Below, piece after piece: positions 10,909 to 23,023 of a DNA stretch of 64,000 nt. The stretch is taken from contig JAKLMB010000024.1 of NCBI GenBank assembly GCA_022813625.1, positions 558,001-622,000 on the forward strand, given 5' to 3'. Below the pieces are notes generated by a model that saw only the letters and a program-made list of their open reading frames with translations, made no database searches and had not been told where the DNA came from. Made by a program: the position numbers and the translations under genes. Positions within the stretch are counted from its first letter, which is position 1, and every line of letters begins with the position of its first letter. This DNA is from Aaosphaeria pasadenensis (lineage: Eukaryota > Ascomycota > Dothideomycetes > Pleosporales).

Positions 10909-13900
10909 CTATTTGACTATTCGCCTGTTCGGAGTATATGGACTGCCCCATCTTTCCCATTGGGAGGCAAGACTATTCGAAGCTTCTCCATCGCCGCCCT
11001 GTACACGGGTTTCCATGTCCTTCCTAAGTCTAGTCCAATCAGTCAGAACATCTTTTGTTCTATCATGATTTTCTCCCATTTCCTGGACAAGAGTTATGTG
11101 AGCTTGCTCATAAAGTTGTCCGGCCTCGTCGAATAGCCCCTTTTTGTGCATTATATTGGCTAGACCATGCCTTGCACTGGCCAAGTCTGCCAAGTTTCCT
11201 CCTGTCGATGTTTCTCTTGCCTTCGCTAGCTCTTGGGCCATGGTTAATGCTTCGTCTAGTCTATTTAGTTCTAGAAAAACCAATGAAAGCTGGTGCACTG
11301 TCAAAAGAGCATCTTCTGTCTTCTCGTTCGAGGCCGCTGCATGCGCCTCAAGAGCCTTTCTAAACCAAGGGACGGCTTCTTCGTACTTTTGCTGCTGCAC
11401 GAGAGCGACGGCAATTTCCTCAACATTTCGAATCATTGTATGGTGATGCTTTTCTAAGAATCGGCTGTTATACTCATATGCTTCCAGCATGATCTTTTCT
11501 TGTTTAGCCCAATTGTCCCTGAACATGCCTATTCTTCCACCTAAAGCGTGCAGTTGTTGAGCCCATCGCGAATCGTATTTCTCTGTTGCGGGATGATCAT
11601 GCTGTCTGAGTATGAAAGCCTGTCGCCAAACACCCTCTGCTTCTTCGTAATAGCCTTCCGATAGCAGCTCAACACCGCGTTGGTTCAATGATCGCTGTGT
11701 TTCGTGGTGACTGCCACCGAACGCCTTTAGTCGAATTGTCACAGCTCTGTGAAATAGCTCCCCCGCTTCATCATGTTTCTTCAACACTTCCAAAGTTTCT
11801 TGCAATGAGTCTAGGCTGAACAATAATTTCTTGCTCTTGCGCCCGTACTTTTTCTCTCTCGCAAGCAGAACCTTCCTCCTGAACACCTCGGCCTTCTCAC
11901 ATCGTCTATGAGTAGCTAGAAAGAAGCCGAGAGACTCTGAACAGGCAAGACTGCGATCATGGTTCGGTCCTAAAGAGGAGTCGTATGCCTTCACAGCCAA
12001 ACTCAGTAAGGCCTCAGTGTCCGCCCCCGCACCAATGACAGTGCTCATGTACTCAGCGATCTTTTCGGTCAAGCTAGCCCAGATTTCCAGCATTTTCTTG
12101 TTTGAAACTTCGTGGGAGAGGGCTGCACTAGCATGTGGAAGCCACCTCAGACACAGCTCTGACGTATGGTCAGGTATAGTCGGGTAACTCTTTTCCATTA
12201 GCCAAAGGTGTCTATCCACCCAGTGCGATAGCTCTCCATGGATATGCAGCCACATCCTCATCGAATACTGCACCAGGTTATGCATTGCAAAATGATCGCC
12301 TTCAAGATTTGTAGTGATCAAAGAGAACCTCGTCAAGATGTTCCAGTCTTTTTGAAAATCGTCTGTCTCTGGGTGCCGTTTTGAATTCCGTGGAGCGTTT
12401 CGATCTTGCATACAATTCGCCAGCTGCAACAATCTTTCCTGGCGAGCATTTGTTGTACCATCCTCCTGTGCATACTGACCGTGCAGTAATCTTTCTGGAA
12501 TATCGTTCCTATCAAAAAGCGCCATGAGACCAAGCAGTCGAGCAGCACTTTTCCTCTTCCCCATTATGCACTGGAAACTGATATGCCAAGTTACAATTAT
12601 GGAGTTGGACCGTTGACCGTCCCTGCGCGCATCATAAATACTTTCTTCTAACAGTTTTGTACGGATATGATCACCTTGTTTAAGCGCATCAAGGTACTTT
12701 TTGACAGTCACTCTTGGCTTGTTTTCGTTAATGTACACAGCGGCTTGCGTAATTGCAAGTGGCATATAATCGACTGCTGCGACCAAATTGGAGGCATCCT
12801 CTTGACTGACGATCCCGGTAACTCTTTTGTGTAGTAATATCACTGCCTCCTGTTCACTCATCGGCTCAACATCCAGAATGTCATTGTGATCGCCCGTCAA
12901 GCGATAGGCAGTTTCTTTACTCCTGGAGGTAAATAAATATGACCCATTTGGGGATTCCGGGAAGAGCTGAAGGAGGTCGTCGATAGGTAGACCGCTCGGC
13001 AATTGATTTTTCTTCTTCTTTTTGTTTGATGGCTCCGCCTGTCGTGAAAAAACTCCCAGATCATCTGCATTATCAATGATCATTAGCCAACTTCCATTGG
13101 CTTCATCAGCAAGCCACTTTGTAATAACGCTGAATCTGTTCCTGTCTGTTGGATCCCAAGCCGGTATGCTTGCTTTTTCCGCAAGCGTCGCGAATCCTTG
13201 CTCGATATTCGAGCTGCTTCCAGCGTGGACCCAGAAAACCCATCTTTCAGGATATCGTGCACGGAACCTGTAAGAATACTCGACAGCTAATTGTGACTTT
13301 CTAAATTCATCATTAGTACTCCAACGAGATACCCACAATCAAAACACTTGCCAAGAAGGAAAGGGGACATTGACTTACCCAACGCCACCAAGGCCTACCA
13401 AAGCGACTCTTGCGGCGGGTTTTGGACAGCGTTCTTCGAGGATGGAGAGAAGACTTTCGCGTTCTACAAAATTGTGATCTTGGCGAAATGGCACAGTCGA
13501 CGCTGGTTTCGGACGAGGACGCGCTAAGAATCGCTCATATCAGCATATGAACCTTGAGTTTCCCTGTCATCTCAAGGATAATCATCGATAATCAACACCT
13601 TGGATTCATACCTTCCAATTCTTGATACTTAGCGCTCGCTGCATGCAAAGTCAAGCTACTCTCGTATTCGCCAATGACCTTTGTAATCTGCTGTATCCTC
13701 TTATCGTATTTGAGACTCTTAACAGCTATCCAACTCTTTTGCAAGCCACTCATTTCTTCTTGCGGAAGCAATTTGTTCATGATGGTTTCGAGATCCATAA
13801 TCTTCTCCTTGCAACCTCTCATGACAGGATTCAGTGCCCTCACCGCCCTACTTGGTAGAGCGCCAGCCTCAGCGGCTAGGCGCGTCGTTTCCAGAACATC

Positions 13901-14050
13901 AAGTAAGATGCCTAAACGATTCTGAACATGAGCAAATGCTTCAGGTAAATTTCCAACAACGTCGCGGTACTGAGCAAGACGATCATATATTGATTTCCCG
14001 AACCGGAATATTTCAATTATGCTTGCTGCGATACCCAAGCCTTCAGCCAT
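10909..14050 (-). CDS. NLR-like STAND protein: SesA-like domain, NB-ARC ATPase, TPR repeats
   Basis: 991-residue STAND ATPase of the kind used in fungal non-self recognition and cell-death signalling. Exons are 13612-14050, 13379-13523 and 10909-13300; the introns (88 and 78 bp) fit in phase. Residues 1-146 (MAEGLGIAASIIEI...) resemble the SesA-type N-terminal effector or adaptor domain. The P-loop VGLGGVGKSQLA (about 190-200) is created by joining exons 2 and 3, and the Walker B strand is SWLMIIDNADD (about 266-275). From about residue 470 to 960 come repeated helix pairs of the TPR_10/TPR_12 type (for example EEAVPWFRKALEAHAAAS and RHGLANIMHKKGLFDEAGQLY). Signalling is thought to follow ATP-driven oligomerisation when the repeats sense a ligand. 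No partner effector gene is visible next to it. Confidence 0.88.
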
Positions 14051-14733
14051 ATTTGATGTTCTTCAGTACACGAGTGCGCTGGGGACGCTGGCTGAGAGTC
14101 CTACACCTGGATTTGGGTTGACGGCTTCTCGAATATCGTGGAAAATATCTAGCCGTCACAATTCTGATGGAGGTGAAAGGATAGGGTACAACGAAGGGTA
14201 CAGATGGGATGAAAGTTTGCTTTTAAACCTAGAGCCTGAGGGATGCGTCTGAGTGGCACAGCTGTTACTGAGACAGGGATGCTTGAGTGGGGCAAACACA
14301 GCCTTGGGCGCTTAACGTAACATCCTCAGATCCATGAGTACAAGCACAGCCAGCACTGTCGTATCAAGATTCGAAAGAAGAGATCTATTGAGTGGTCAAA
14401 TTTCTCTCCTCTTTGATCAGCTGCTCTGCGATGTCTGATCATATCGCACACAGGCAAACAGGAGTAGGCAAGATCAGTTGCGTTTTCGTTAATCGGAATC
14501 CACCGTTGTAGATCTGTAATATACTTGTACTATGTCATCCAAAAGCCACGAACTTAATGAATCATCGCGCGACAGTGCCATCTACATTAATTAAGATGAT
14601 AGATGGATCTCAGAAATATTGTTTGATGAGATAAGGCTGGAGTCACCAGATGATAGGCCAGAGAATATACTATAGAATAGATAAGCACCATTGTTTGTTA
14701 TTGTTTGTTAATATGAACATTCAATTTTAGGCG
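14051..14733. other. intergenic, no gene seen
   Basis: Promoter side of the NLR-like gene and 3' flank of the helicase gene. A two-copy direct repeat of attgtttgtt lies at about 14692-14711. Nothing else was recognised. Confidence 0.45.
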
Positions 14734-17700
14734 TTATTTGCCTTTTTGCAGCTCTAAAGCTGGTGCTTCCGGTACGTCAACACTGGGAACATCCCATTTC
14801 ATCCCTAGGTAAGCATCACTGAGAATCGTAACGTTGACCTTCTTTCCCCTCGCTGCTTCCGGCAAGCTGATCTTGATGGATGTCTGCAATTTGGAGCTCG
14901 CACCTCTTCCTGTATCATTCCACCCAACTCTCTTCAAAGCGATTGTCTCGTCCGAACCAGAGTAGGAGACGATGGCGAAGTAGCCTTCTGTTTGTGGCTT
15001 AGGATAACGAGGGGCATATATACGCACTCCTCCTGGTCCAGTTCGGGCAGAATTATTCCGCTGTAGAGTAAAAGAAAGATGTGTAGCATTCACATCCCCG
15101 ACACGGACATTCAGGATTGGCAGTCGTGAGACGGGCTCTGAAAACCGTTTCATCGCCCCGGCAGCTACACCAGAAATACGTGCAGCTTTCTCGAGCGTTG
15201 CCAGTTTTGCAAGCGTAGCTTCAATTAAGGTCTTGGGATTGGACTGTGGATGTTCCATACGCTTCCTCTCCCTCTCGGGTTCGACGCCTGGAAGGATGGA
15301 AAGAGGTCCATCAGTAGGCCAACGGCCACATTTAATTGCCTGGAGCAATGTCACCATCATTTCGCAGCTTGAAAGATATCCCAACTCTGTAAGTATATCG
15401 ATGGATGCTTGTACAATACGGATACTTTGATCCAGAACGCTATTGAGATCGCCCACGTAGTCAGTTATGGGGAGATCAATTCGAGAGAAATGCGCTTGAA
15501 GGAGTAAGAAGGCTTTAACGTGTGGGTCCCACATGGGCAATCCAAAGTCGTCAGCTTTCAGTGGTAGAGCATTTGAAAGCTCGGCATTGATCAGGTCCTC
15601 ATTATGGCGGACAGGCAGTTCGTCGTATTCCGTAGCATGCGAAACCCAAGATAGAACGTCAAAAAAAGTTGCATCTCGTTTAGCGTGTTTGGCCAGGTAT
15701 CGAACAGTCTTATGGGAGAGATAGTAATAACTCATGATTTTCCCGAGTGGAGTGGAGTCAATCTCGTTCTGCTCCATCGCTATGCAAGACGATTCACTTA
15801 ACTCCCGGAGAGATGTTTCAACAAGTTCTACTATATAGTCGTTAGCCATGGTTTGCGCTGCGATTGTGTTATGCTCCTCGGCCGATATCTCCAGTCCATA
15901 GAAAGAAGGGTTTTTGTGTAAGCGACGGAAGAAGAAGGTCCAGGTCAGGTAATCCAGGGCGTCTTGTTTTGTAGTGATTGTTCCAGCAGATATCTCTGCG
16001 CCAAGATGGTTGTCCAGTACTTTGTGGAGAGACGATTCAACTGGAAACCCGGTATGCAAGAAGTGCTTATAGAATTCCTTCTTCGCATCTTGAGTAAAGA
16101 TTCGAGCTATACCCGAAGAGTCGAACTGAGGGCGACCTGCACGACCAAGCATTTGCAGAACGTCAGTAAGATCCATGTCCTTATAGCCTTCAGTCTTCGC
16201 ATCGAAGAATTGCGTGCCCTTCACGACTACAAGATGAGCTGGCAAATTGACGCCCCAAGCTAGAGTACTAGTGGCAATCAAAATCTGGATTTTGTTGTTG
16301 GCAAATAACTCTTCGGATAAGGAGCGATCCGTCTCAACAAGACCGGCATGATGGAGGCCGATACCGAAGCTGAGAGCTTCTTTGAGGGCCTCATCTTTCA
16401 CCCGAGAAAGGTTGAGAGCAAGATCTTCCTCTGGCATATGGAGAAAGCGACGAGGATTGTCTTCCATGCCACAGAAGTTGATCAGGTCCCGTGCTGTAAG
16501 TCGCGTTTGACGACGGGACGCAACAAACACAATAACAGGTTTCTCAGGAGAGTGTTGCTTGATAGCGAGGAAGGTGGGGCGGTTCATACTCTGCATTAGG
16601 GGACAGAAGCCGCGTTGTTCGGGGAATCCATCAATGAAGATTTCTAGAGGAACAGGTCGGACCGAATGTCGAAAGTTGAAGAGTCCTTCCTTCACCCCAA
16701 GCCAATTACCAAGATCACTTGCATTGGCACATGCTGTAGACATGCCGAGCAATCGAACTGAGCCTTTGCTTTGGGACGCGATGTAGTTCATTCGCGATAC
16801 AATGATCTCCAGAATGGGGCCACGATCACCGCCAAGGAGATGGATCTCGTCAATGATGACAAGGGATACTTGACGAACGTATCCACGAGTCTGCCAGCTA
16901 CGACTGATACCATCCCACTTCTCCGGGGTCGTAATGATTATATCCGCATCGCGAATTGTACGAGTGTCAGGCGTATTATCACCGGTTAATTCGACGAGCT
17001 TCAATCCCATGGGACCGGCAAGGCGCTTTCCCCAATCCTGCACTCGTTCACGGACAAGTGCTTTCATTGGTGCAATGTAGACAACCTTAGATCCGGGTTT
17101 CTCTCTGAAAGCCCACCACATCGCGAGCTCAGCAGCTACTGTCTTGCCACTACCAGTTGGTGACCCTAGGAGTACATTGGCGGGCGTGTGGTACAGGCAA
17201 TGAAAGATTTGGGTCTGCATAGGGTTGAAATATTGGAAACGTTTACCATAGAGTTCTTCAAGAATAGGATTTTTCAGAACAGATAGCGGTAGAGGCTGGA
17301 GATTGAGCAGGTCTGTATATACACTCTCGGTGTCTGGTCGGATGAGGTGCTGGAACGAGATAGGGTGAACAGTCTCTGCGCCTAACCATCGATCGGATAT
17401 GGCACGAACATAAATCTGGGATGGCAATGGGTCGGACAACGGAATCGTGAAGTTCAACTCGTGATCGTCGTACAATTTCTTTCGCGATAGAATAAAGTAT
17501 TCAGAATGAAAGATTTCCGAAGTTTCGGAATTCTCAACCCAAATCCAAAAAGGTTCGGACATACCATGGTGTCGGTCATTCCATTTGAATTCCGGGGTAA
17601 TCCATAACCGAATGCGCAAAACATCGCGGTTCAGAGGAGCGATCTCTGATTCGATGCCGAGAGTTGGGAAGTTGTCTAGCAATTTTGAGACCACCGTTCC

Positions 17701-20691
17701 CATCTTCTGATTGTGCACTAGTTGGCCTATCTCGGCTGGCTCCATGTCTCTCAGAGATTCGATCGAGGGCCACTTTTCGTCTAGTTTTCGCAGAACCGGT
17801 TGAGGAAGGTCGAATTGATGCAACGGATGCTCGATGGCCCATACTTGGCGGTCAATGGATTGGCATAGACTCAACAAAACCCGACATTGATAACCCCATC
17901 GACGATTGAGGGCAATCATGAACAATGCTCGAGCAATACGTGTAGCATTTTGGGCAATGTAATTCGTATCCGACACTAGCGTGAAGTCCTCAAGTCTAGC
18001 TCTTGAAATATGGGATTGTAACAAAACGTTCGTTTTCCCGTGGGGCGTGCCTACACCACCTTTGACTTCGGTTACGACATAGCCCTCTTCCTGGAGAGAT
18101 GAAAGTTCCTTCTCTTCAGTATCACGGGACTGAATCTGGTCAAACTCTCCGCTCATGCTGACCATGGCGAGAGCATCCGCGTCAGAGGCCTGCGCACGCA
18201 TCATAGTGTTAAATATTTCAATGCTGGATTGCTGCACGTAGAATTGGCTCGCGATGCGGCCAACATCTTTCGACCGTAGATCCTCGGTAGTTTCATTAAA
18301 AATGATCATTTGGCTTGCTTGAAGAACTCGCGCGGCATCAATGATCAACTTCCTCCGTCGTTGAACAAGTTGGGGGTCGTCTCGAATTTCTGCCCAGTCA
18401 ATCCCGTAATTCAAGGGACTCTTCTGCATCCGCACAAACAGATATGAGTAACCTAGCCACTGCACGGCTTCGGATACGGTAGTGACGGTTCCGAGGGAGA
18501 TCTCGGCATTTAAGTTATCCACCATACGAGTTGAGAATCGGGATTCAATGGGCTGTTGCTCGGTAACGGCACGCAAATAATGCTCAAGGCGGTCATGTGT
18601 TGTACATATGAAACCGATACCTGTATCCTGAAATTGAGGCCGACCCGCGCGACCGAAAATCTGCAAGACGTCGAGGATACCTAAGTCGGTGAACTTGCCC
18701 TCTTGCGCATTGTAAACTTGTGTACCCTTGATGATGACGGCGGCGGCTGGCAAATTAACACCCCAAGCCAACGTTGCTGTACAGCAGAGAACTTTGATCA
18801 CACCTTCCGCAAAGAGGCGTTCGACCAAGTTCCGATCCGCGCGAGGCATTCCGGCATGATGTGTACCCATACCCTTCGACAACAATTCACGAATCTCCCG
18901 TCCCTTCGATTGCTTCATGTCACGTACAGCAGAATCGTATTTTGGGTGTCCACTTGGGTCGAAGAGGTCAGAACAAAAATTCTCGATGGCTTTTTCGTAC
19001 AATGTCCTGGCCGTCTTAACCGTGTCTTTGCGCGAGTGCACGAATACCATCACTTGGTGCCCGTGCCGAAGCATATCTGTGACCTTGTCGAATGCGGTAT
19101 TTTCCAAGTTTTCTCTTGATTTGACGGTTCCTGGTTTGCCTTTCGCTCCAATGAAATGCTGTTCAAGCGGAACAGGGCGGAAGGAGGCATCGAAGTAAAA
19201 GAGACCAGCCATCTTGTTCACCCTGAGAAAATCGGCAACGTCAACATAATTCGGTAGCGTGGCGGATAAGCCGATGATTCGAATAAGAGACTGTGTACTC
19301 TCAACTTGCCGCTGGGTTCTAGCGACCAAACTCTCCAGAACAGCTCCACGCTCGTCATGAAGCATATGTACTTCATCAATGATAAGAAGACGGACTTTCT
19401 GGACCAACTCAGTATCGCCCGTGCTCTTACGTGTGACGACATCCCATTTCTCTGGAGTGGTTACAATGATCTGCGTATCTAATATTTCGGCTTTTGTCAG
19501 ATGCATGTCTCCGGTCAATTCGCGCGCTTTAACACCAAGCCAAGCCAATCGATTCCCCAATTTTTCAGTCACCTCTGCAGCTAAGGCTTTCATCGGCGCA
19601 ACATAGATGATCTTGAAATCATCAGCAAGCAGTGTGAAGTCGGTAGCATCTGGGTTTTCGATCGGATTTGGTATGGTGTACTTTGCTATAGTGTTTAGAA
19701 CTGTCAACATTGCTGCATCAGTTTTACCAGCACCTGTTGGTGCACAGATAAGCATGTTCTCGCTGGTAGAATACGCGACTGGGTAAACTAAACTTTGCAT
19801 ACGATTCAAAGACTTGTAGCCTTTGAATGTCCGTTGGCAAAGCCCATCCATGTCTTTGATGTCGACTAATTTGCGACCGGTTCCAAGGACACCCACAGGC
19901 GCCGCAGGGATTTCATATTCTTCGTACACCTGGTCATCGTGATGTTTGTGATTCGCAGGAAGCGCGAACTTTTTGCCGTAAGCAGATAGTTTGTTTCCTG
20001 CTTCGAATGTTCGATAAACGTGTGGATATTGAGGGCCTTTGCGGTCTACTGCAGATGCCAAGGTAGTATGTTTATGTTCGAAATCCTGGCGTCGGAGTGC
20101 TTCTTCTCTTTCCGCTCTCGTTTGCAAACGACCGACGACGCCATTGCTAGCAGATTCGTGCTGCGAGTCTTTGAGTTCTTGACGGTGTGTAATAAGATCC
20201 GCCACTAGATCCAATTCATCAAATCCGACAATGTCCGCCAACATCATCTGCAATTCTTCATCTGATAAGGATGTCAATAAGCATCTGCGGAACTTTCCAC
20301 GAGAGATATCAAACTTACCATTGCTGTCACTCGCAAGAATGGCAATTAGTTGCTCTTTGAGGGAGCCTGAGTCAAGTCCGGAACCTTTGGCAGCAACAAT
20401 AGCACATCGATCAGCGAGCCATGCTTGGTTATATTTTACATTCCCAGGCTGAGCCGGGTCGATGCCATCCAAGTGGTCACTGCTGTAGTCATCTTCATAA
20501 TCGTCACTGATATCCCAAATATCGTCTGCACTTGTTTCTTCGGAGAGTTCGCCATCTGCGAATTCGATATCTGCTCCATAGGGTGTGGGTCTCAGTGACT
20601 CTGGAGGCAATTTAAGCTCAGCAATGGCATTTCTCATGACCTGAAGCTGTTCGAGCCATTTCATATGGGCATCACCCAAAGGGGTAGGCAT
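14734..20691 (-). CDS. slh1: Ski2-like RNA helicase Slh1/ASCC3 (ribosome quality control)
   Basis: 1985-residue tandem DExH helicase without introns. The ATG at 20691 (MPTPLGDAHMKW) is chosen because the open frame further upstream has no ATG. Cassette 1 has APTGAGKT (about residue 314) and DEVH (about 439); cassette 2 has SPTGSGKT (about 1179) and DEIH (about 1280). Each is followed by QIFGRAGRPQ or QMLGRAGRPQ and a Sec63 unit. Within the Brr2/Slh1 family the FYFDASFRPVPLEQHFIG and GKPGTVKSRENL stretches fit Slh1/ASCC3 rather than the spliceosomal Brr2, and the length matches Slh1 (about 1970). The yeast protein is part of the RQC-trigger complex, which splits collided ribosomes. It shares an upstream region of 381 bp with ykt6. 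Confidence 0.92.
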   Translation of the reverse strand: MPTPLGDAHMKWLEQLQVMRNAIAELKLPPESLRPTPYGADIEFADGELSEETSADDIWDISDDYEDDYSSDHLDGIDPAQPGNVKYNQAWLADRCAIVAAKGSGLDSGSLKEQLIAILASDSNGKFDISRGKFRRCLLTSLSDEELQMMLADIVGFDELDLVADLITHRQELKDSQHESASNGVVGRLQTRAEREEALRRQDFEHKHTTLASAVDRKGPQYPHVYRTFEAGNKLSAYGKKFALPANHKHHDDQVYEEYEIPAAPVGVLGTGRKLVDIKDMDGLCQRTFKGYKSLNRMQSLVYPVAYSTSENMLICAPTGAGKTDAAMLTVLNTIAKYTIPNPIENPDATDFTLLADDFKIIYVAPMKALAAEVTEKLGNRLAWLGVKARELTGDMHLTKAEILDTQIIVTTPEKWDVVTRKSTGDTELVQKVRLLIIDEVHMLHDERGAVLESLVARTQRQVESTQSLIRIIGLSATLPNYVDVADFLRVNKMAGLFYFDASFRPVPLEQHFIGAKGKPGTVKSRENLENTAFDKVTDMLRHGHQVMVFVHSRKDTVKTARTLYEKAIENFCSDLFDPSGHPKYDSAVRDMKQSKGREIRELLSKGMGTHHAGMPRADRNLVERLFAEGVIKVLCCTATLAWGVNLPAAAVIIKGTQVYNAQEGKFTDLGILDVLQIFGRAGRPQFQDTGIGFICTTHDRLEHYLRAVTEQQPIESRFSTRMVDNLNAEISLGTVTTVSEAVQWLGYSYLFVRMQKSPLNYGIDWAEIRDDPQLVQRRRKLIIDAARVLQASQMIIFNETTEDLRSKDVGRIASQFYVQQSSIEIFNTMMRAQASDADALAMVSMSGEFDQIQSRDTEEKELSSLQEEGYVVTEVKGGVGTPHGKTNVLLQSHISRARLEDFTLVSDTNYIAQNATRIARALFMIALNRRWGYQCRVLLSLCQSIDRQVWAIEHPLHQFDLPQPVLRKLDEKWPSIESLRDMEPAEIGQLVHNQKMGTVVSKLLDNFPTLGIESEIAPLNRDVLRIRLWITPEFKWNDRHHGMSEPFWIWVENSETSEIFHSEYFILSRKKLYDDHELNFTIPLSDPLPSQIYVRAISDRWLGAETVHPISFQHLIRPDTESVYTDLLNLQPLPLSVLKNPILEELYGKRFQYFNPMQTQIFHCLYHTPANVLLGSPTGSGKTVAAELAMWWAFREKPGSKVVYIAPMKALVRERVQDWGKRLAGPMGLKLVELTGDNTPDTRTIRDADIIITTPEKWDGISRSWQTRGYVRQVSLVIIDEIHLLGGDRGPILEIIVSRMNYIASQSKGSVRLLGMSTACANASDLGNWLGVKEGLFNFRHSVRPVPLEIFIDGFPEQRGFCPLMQSMNRPTFLAIKQHSPEKPVIVFVASRRQTRLTARDLINFCGMEDNPRRFLHMPEEDLALNLSRVKDEALKEALSFGIGLHHAGLVETDRSLSEELFANNKIQILIATSTLAWGVNLPAHLVVVKGTQFFDAKTEGYKDMDLTDVLQMLGRAGRPQFDSSGIARIFTQDAKKEFYKHFLHTGFPVESSLHKVLDNHLGAEISAGTITTKQDALDYLTWTFFFRRLHKNPSFYGLEISAEEHNTIAAQTMANDYIVELVETSLRELSESSCIAMEQNEIDSTPLGKIMSYYYLSHKTVRYLAKHAKRDATFFDVLSWVSHATEYDELPVRHNEDLINAELSNALPLKADDFGLPMWDPHVKAFLLLQAHFSRIDLPITDYVGDLNSVLDQSIRIVQASIDILTELGYLSSCEMMVTLLQAIKCGRWPTDGPLSILPGVEPERERKRMEHPQSNPKTLIEATLAKLATLEKAARISGVAAGAMKRFSEPVSRLPILNVRVGDVNATHLSFTLQRNNSARTGPGGVRIYAPRYPKPQTEGYFAIVSYSGSDETIALKRVGWNDTGRGASSKLQTSIKISLPEAARGKKVNVTILSDAYLGMKWDVPSVDVPEAPALELQKGK

Positions 20692-21072
20692 AGTACGTTT
20701 GCTAGTTTCGATGATAGTTCCGAGAAAATAGAACAATCCCAGGCTCAGTTGGTGATAGAGGATTACTCTATAAAGTGTCTAGACGTTGAGAGGAATTTGG
20801 TACGATGAATCATTGAATGACGATGCATCGGTGGGTCGGCGCTTTCCGACCGCTAAGAACGTGGACAGATCCCCGCGATTATGTCAGCAACTCCGCCGCC
20901 ACGACCTCCGTGACTGAAGCTTTACAAGATGGGATCGGTCTAGCAAGCATCTCATACAGACGATACAGGCGGCCATCTAGTTAGCTAAAAGCCGTGTTCT
21001 TTATTCAGACAAGGTCTCCAAAAGGCTGGTTGCAACATAGACCCTCTCAAGATTCTTGCTTCGCTCGTCCAT
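20692..21072. promoter_or_regulatory. divergent promoter region of slh1 and ykt6
   Basis: 381 bp between two start codons pointing away from each other, so the promoters must lie here or overlap. I see no clear TATA element. The region should contain both 5' untranslated leaders. Confidence 0.6.
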
Positions 21073-21918
21073 TATGAAGCTTTACTATATAAGTGTTCGT
21101 TGCCTACCCACCGCCATTCCCATCGTCTCCCGACTAACCCGGTCTGCAGGTATGGAAGAATGAGGATAAGGATAAAACCTTAGAACTCGCATCGGAAACC
21201 GACCTATCGAGCTTCAGTCGTTTCACCAGAGGCACCGTCAATGAATTCGTACGTCTGATCCAGACCGCAGCCGGGACAACACTCAACCAGGGCTTATCGG
21301 CGGAACATAAGTTAACATAAGAACTAGTTGATGTTATTCGCGACGAAAGTCGCTGCAGGCACACGACCAGGCTCAGGGAGGACAACCCTCAAGGAGGAAG
21401 GTTCGTTTCATACACCTATCTCCAGAGAACAATGCTGACGCTCTTTCGCAGCGTACTCTTTCCACGTTTTACCCCTTGCCGAAGGCTTATGTGGCTTGAT
21501 CGCTACGGACCACGAGTATCCCGAGCGTGTTGCGCAGAGTCTTCTCACCAAGATCACCTACGATTTCAAAGCGCAGTACCCTCGATCGGCATACATCAAT
21601 GCTACACAGGCAAAGAGCCTACCATTCCCCGAGTTGAAGGAATATTTAACCAAGTTCCAAGACCCGGAGTCTGCAGATAACCTTTCCAAGATTCAAAAAG
21701 AACTTGAAGAAACTAAGACTGTGTTGCACAAGACCATCGAAAGCGTGCTTGAGCGTGGAGAAAAGATTGACAGCCTCGTTGCGAAGAGTGACAACCTTAG
21801 CGCGCAAAGCAAGATGTTTTATACTCAGGTATGTGGAAATTACACCGTGTTCAGAAAGCCAACTAACGTAATCCGAAATCAGGCAAAGAAGCAAAACTCT
21901 TGCTGTGTTGTCATGTAA
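21073..21918 (+). CDS. ykt6: R-SNARE Ykt6
   Basis: 201-residue longin-domain SNARE acting in ER-Golgi, vacuole and autophagosome fusion. Five exons: 21073-21093, 21150-21248, 21328-21400, 21452-21828 and 21883-21918; introns are 51-79 bp, all in phase. The first exon encodes only MKLYYIS. The longin part continues with TLELASETDLSSFSRF, then ATKVAAGTRPG and EGLCGLIATDHEYPERVA. The SNARE helix includes LHKTIESVLERGEKIDSLV with the central zero-layer arginine. The C-terminus CCVVM gives the CaaX cysteine for farnesylation, preceded by a cysteine for palmitoylation, as in all Ykt6 proteins. Single-frame reading hides the gene because part of the apparent frame after 21248 is intron. Confidence 0.95.
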
Positions 21919-22796
21919 ACATTAATTCTGATGGACTATGATTCACTTTGGCGTTTTGTATCTGAATAACGATCCCGTTTCCGCTACGCATTTGCATACC
22001 CATTAAGTACACCTATCGACACGTTGAGTGGACCTGATATGAGTTTTGACTAGTTGGAAATATCGCAATATATTGTTGCAGACATGGATAGGGAAGAGTT
22101 ACCTTTCTTCCGCACTTCGAAATTATTTCTTTTATCCAGCTTCTGGGTTTCTTCTGAGCAATCCTCTGGCGTGATAAATAGTGAGGCTATGTCCACGCTC
22201 CCGTTCATATTGTCTTGTTCAGGTATTCGCTTTAATGTTCACGACTATGACATCGACATCATTATTACCTGGTCCTCTCTCACCAGCCGCTCTTGATCGC
22301 AAACGGGAATTTGATCTCGATTGCGGTGTCTGGTTCTAGCTATCCCGGAACTTGTCGCTGGCCAGCCTCAACGGTCAGTTTAAGACAATAACTGTCTCTC
22401 TAAGCATAGGCCACTTATCACATCATAGCGTAGAGTCAACACCCTTGGAAGAAGCATCGTTATCTTGGTAAATCCTAATAGTGAAGGAGTCTGCATGACT
22501 TTTCCAAAAAAACCTCGGACTAAAAATCGCTGCATATTCACGTACCGCCTCGTGTGAAGTAAACGTGTTCAACGATGTTAATGAAAATGTATTGTCTCCA
22601 AGGCCTCCCCGGCTTCGCTTGCTACCGTTACGTTTCGCATCGGCTAGATCGGGGGATCTCCATACTGAATCCCTCTCCTGGGGCATGGACCCTTCAATTG
22701 ATGCATTCAATAAACCCACAACCCTTTTTAGGTCAACGATTCCAGGATATGTTGTTGTCGCGAATGTAACCGTACCTAGACAGGCACCGTTGCGGC
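21919..22796. other. intergenic, no gene seen
   Basis: 3' flank of ykt6 and distal promoter of the small secreted protein gene. Only short frames without motifs are present. Confidence 0.45.
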
Positions 22797-22804
22797 TATA
22801 AATA
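22797..22804 (+). promoter_or_regulatory. TATA-box candidate of the small secreted protein gene
   Basis: TATAAATA followed by AAGGGG, 227 bp before the ATG at 23024. The distance would imply a leader of about 190 bases. A second AT-rich stretch nearer the gene (about 22890) is an alternative. Confidence 0.35.
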
Positions 22805-23023
22805 AAGGGGATCGACAGTCAAAGTCAATAGTACAACATGAACCAGGTGACGTCGATCTACTGTACAGGACAATCAAGGGAGGTCGAGGCCATTTTATAT
22901 TAAACGCCACTTGCATCCCCACATTATAGCAACACTCGTCTTTACGACTTACAACCAAAGCCAACATCCAATCTTTCTACCCACTGTCGCTAGCTTCCCG
23001 TTCCACTTGGCATAATCTCCAAA

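Noticed and set aside
21249..21327. Open reading through the second ykt6 intron (gives RLIQTAAG...)
   Set aside because: Removing it as a GT-AG intron restores the conserved longin sequence LMLFATKVAAGTRPG in phase; the read-through version does not.
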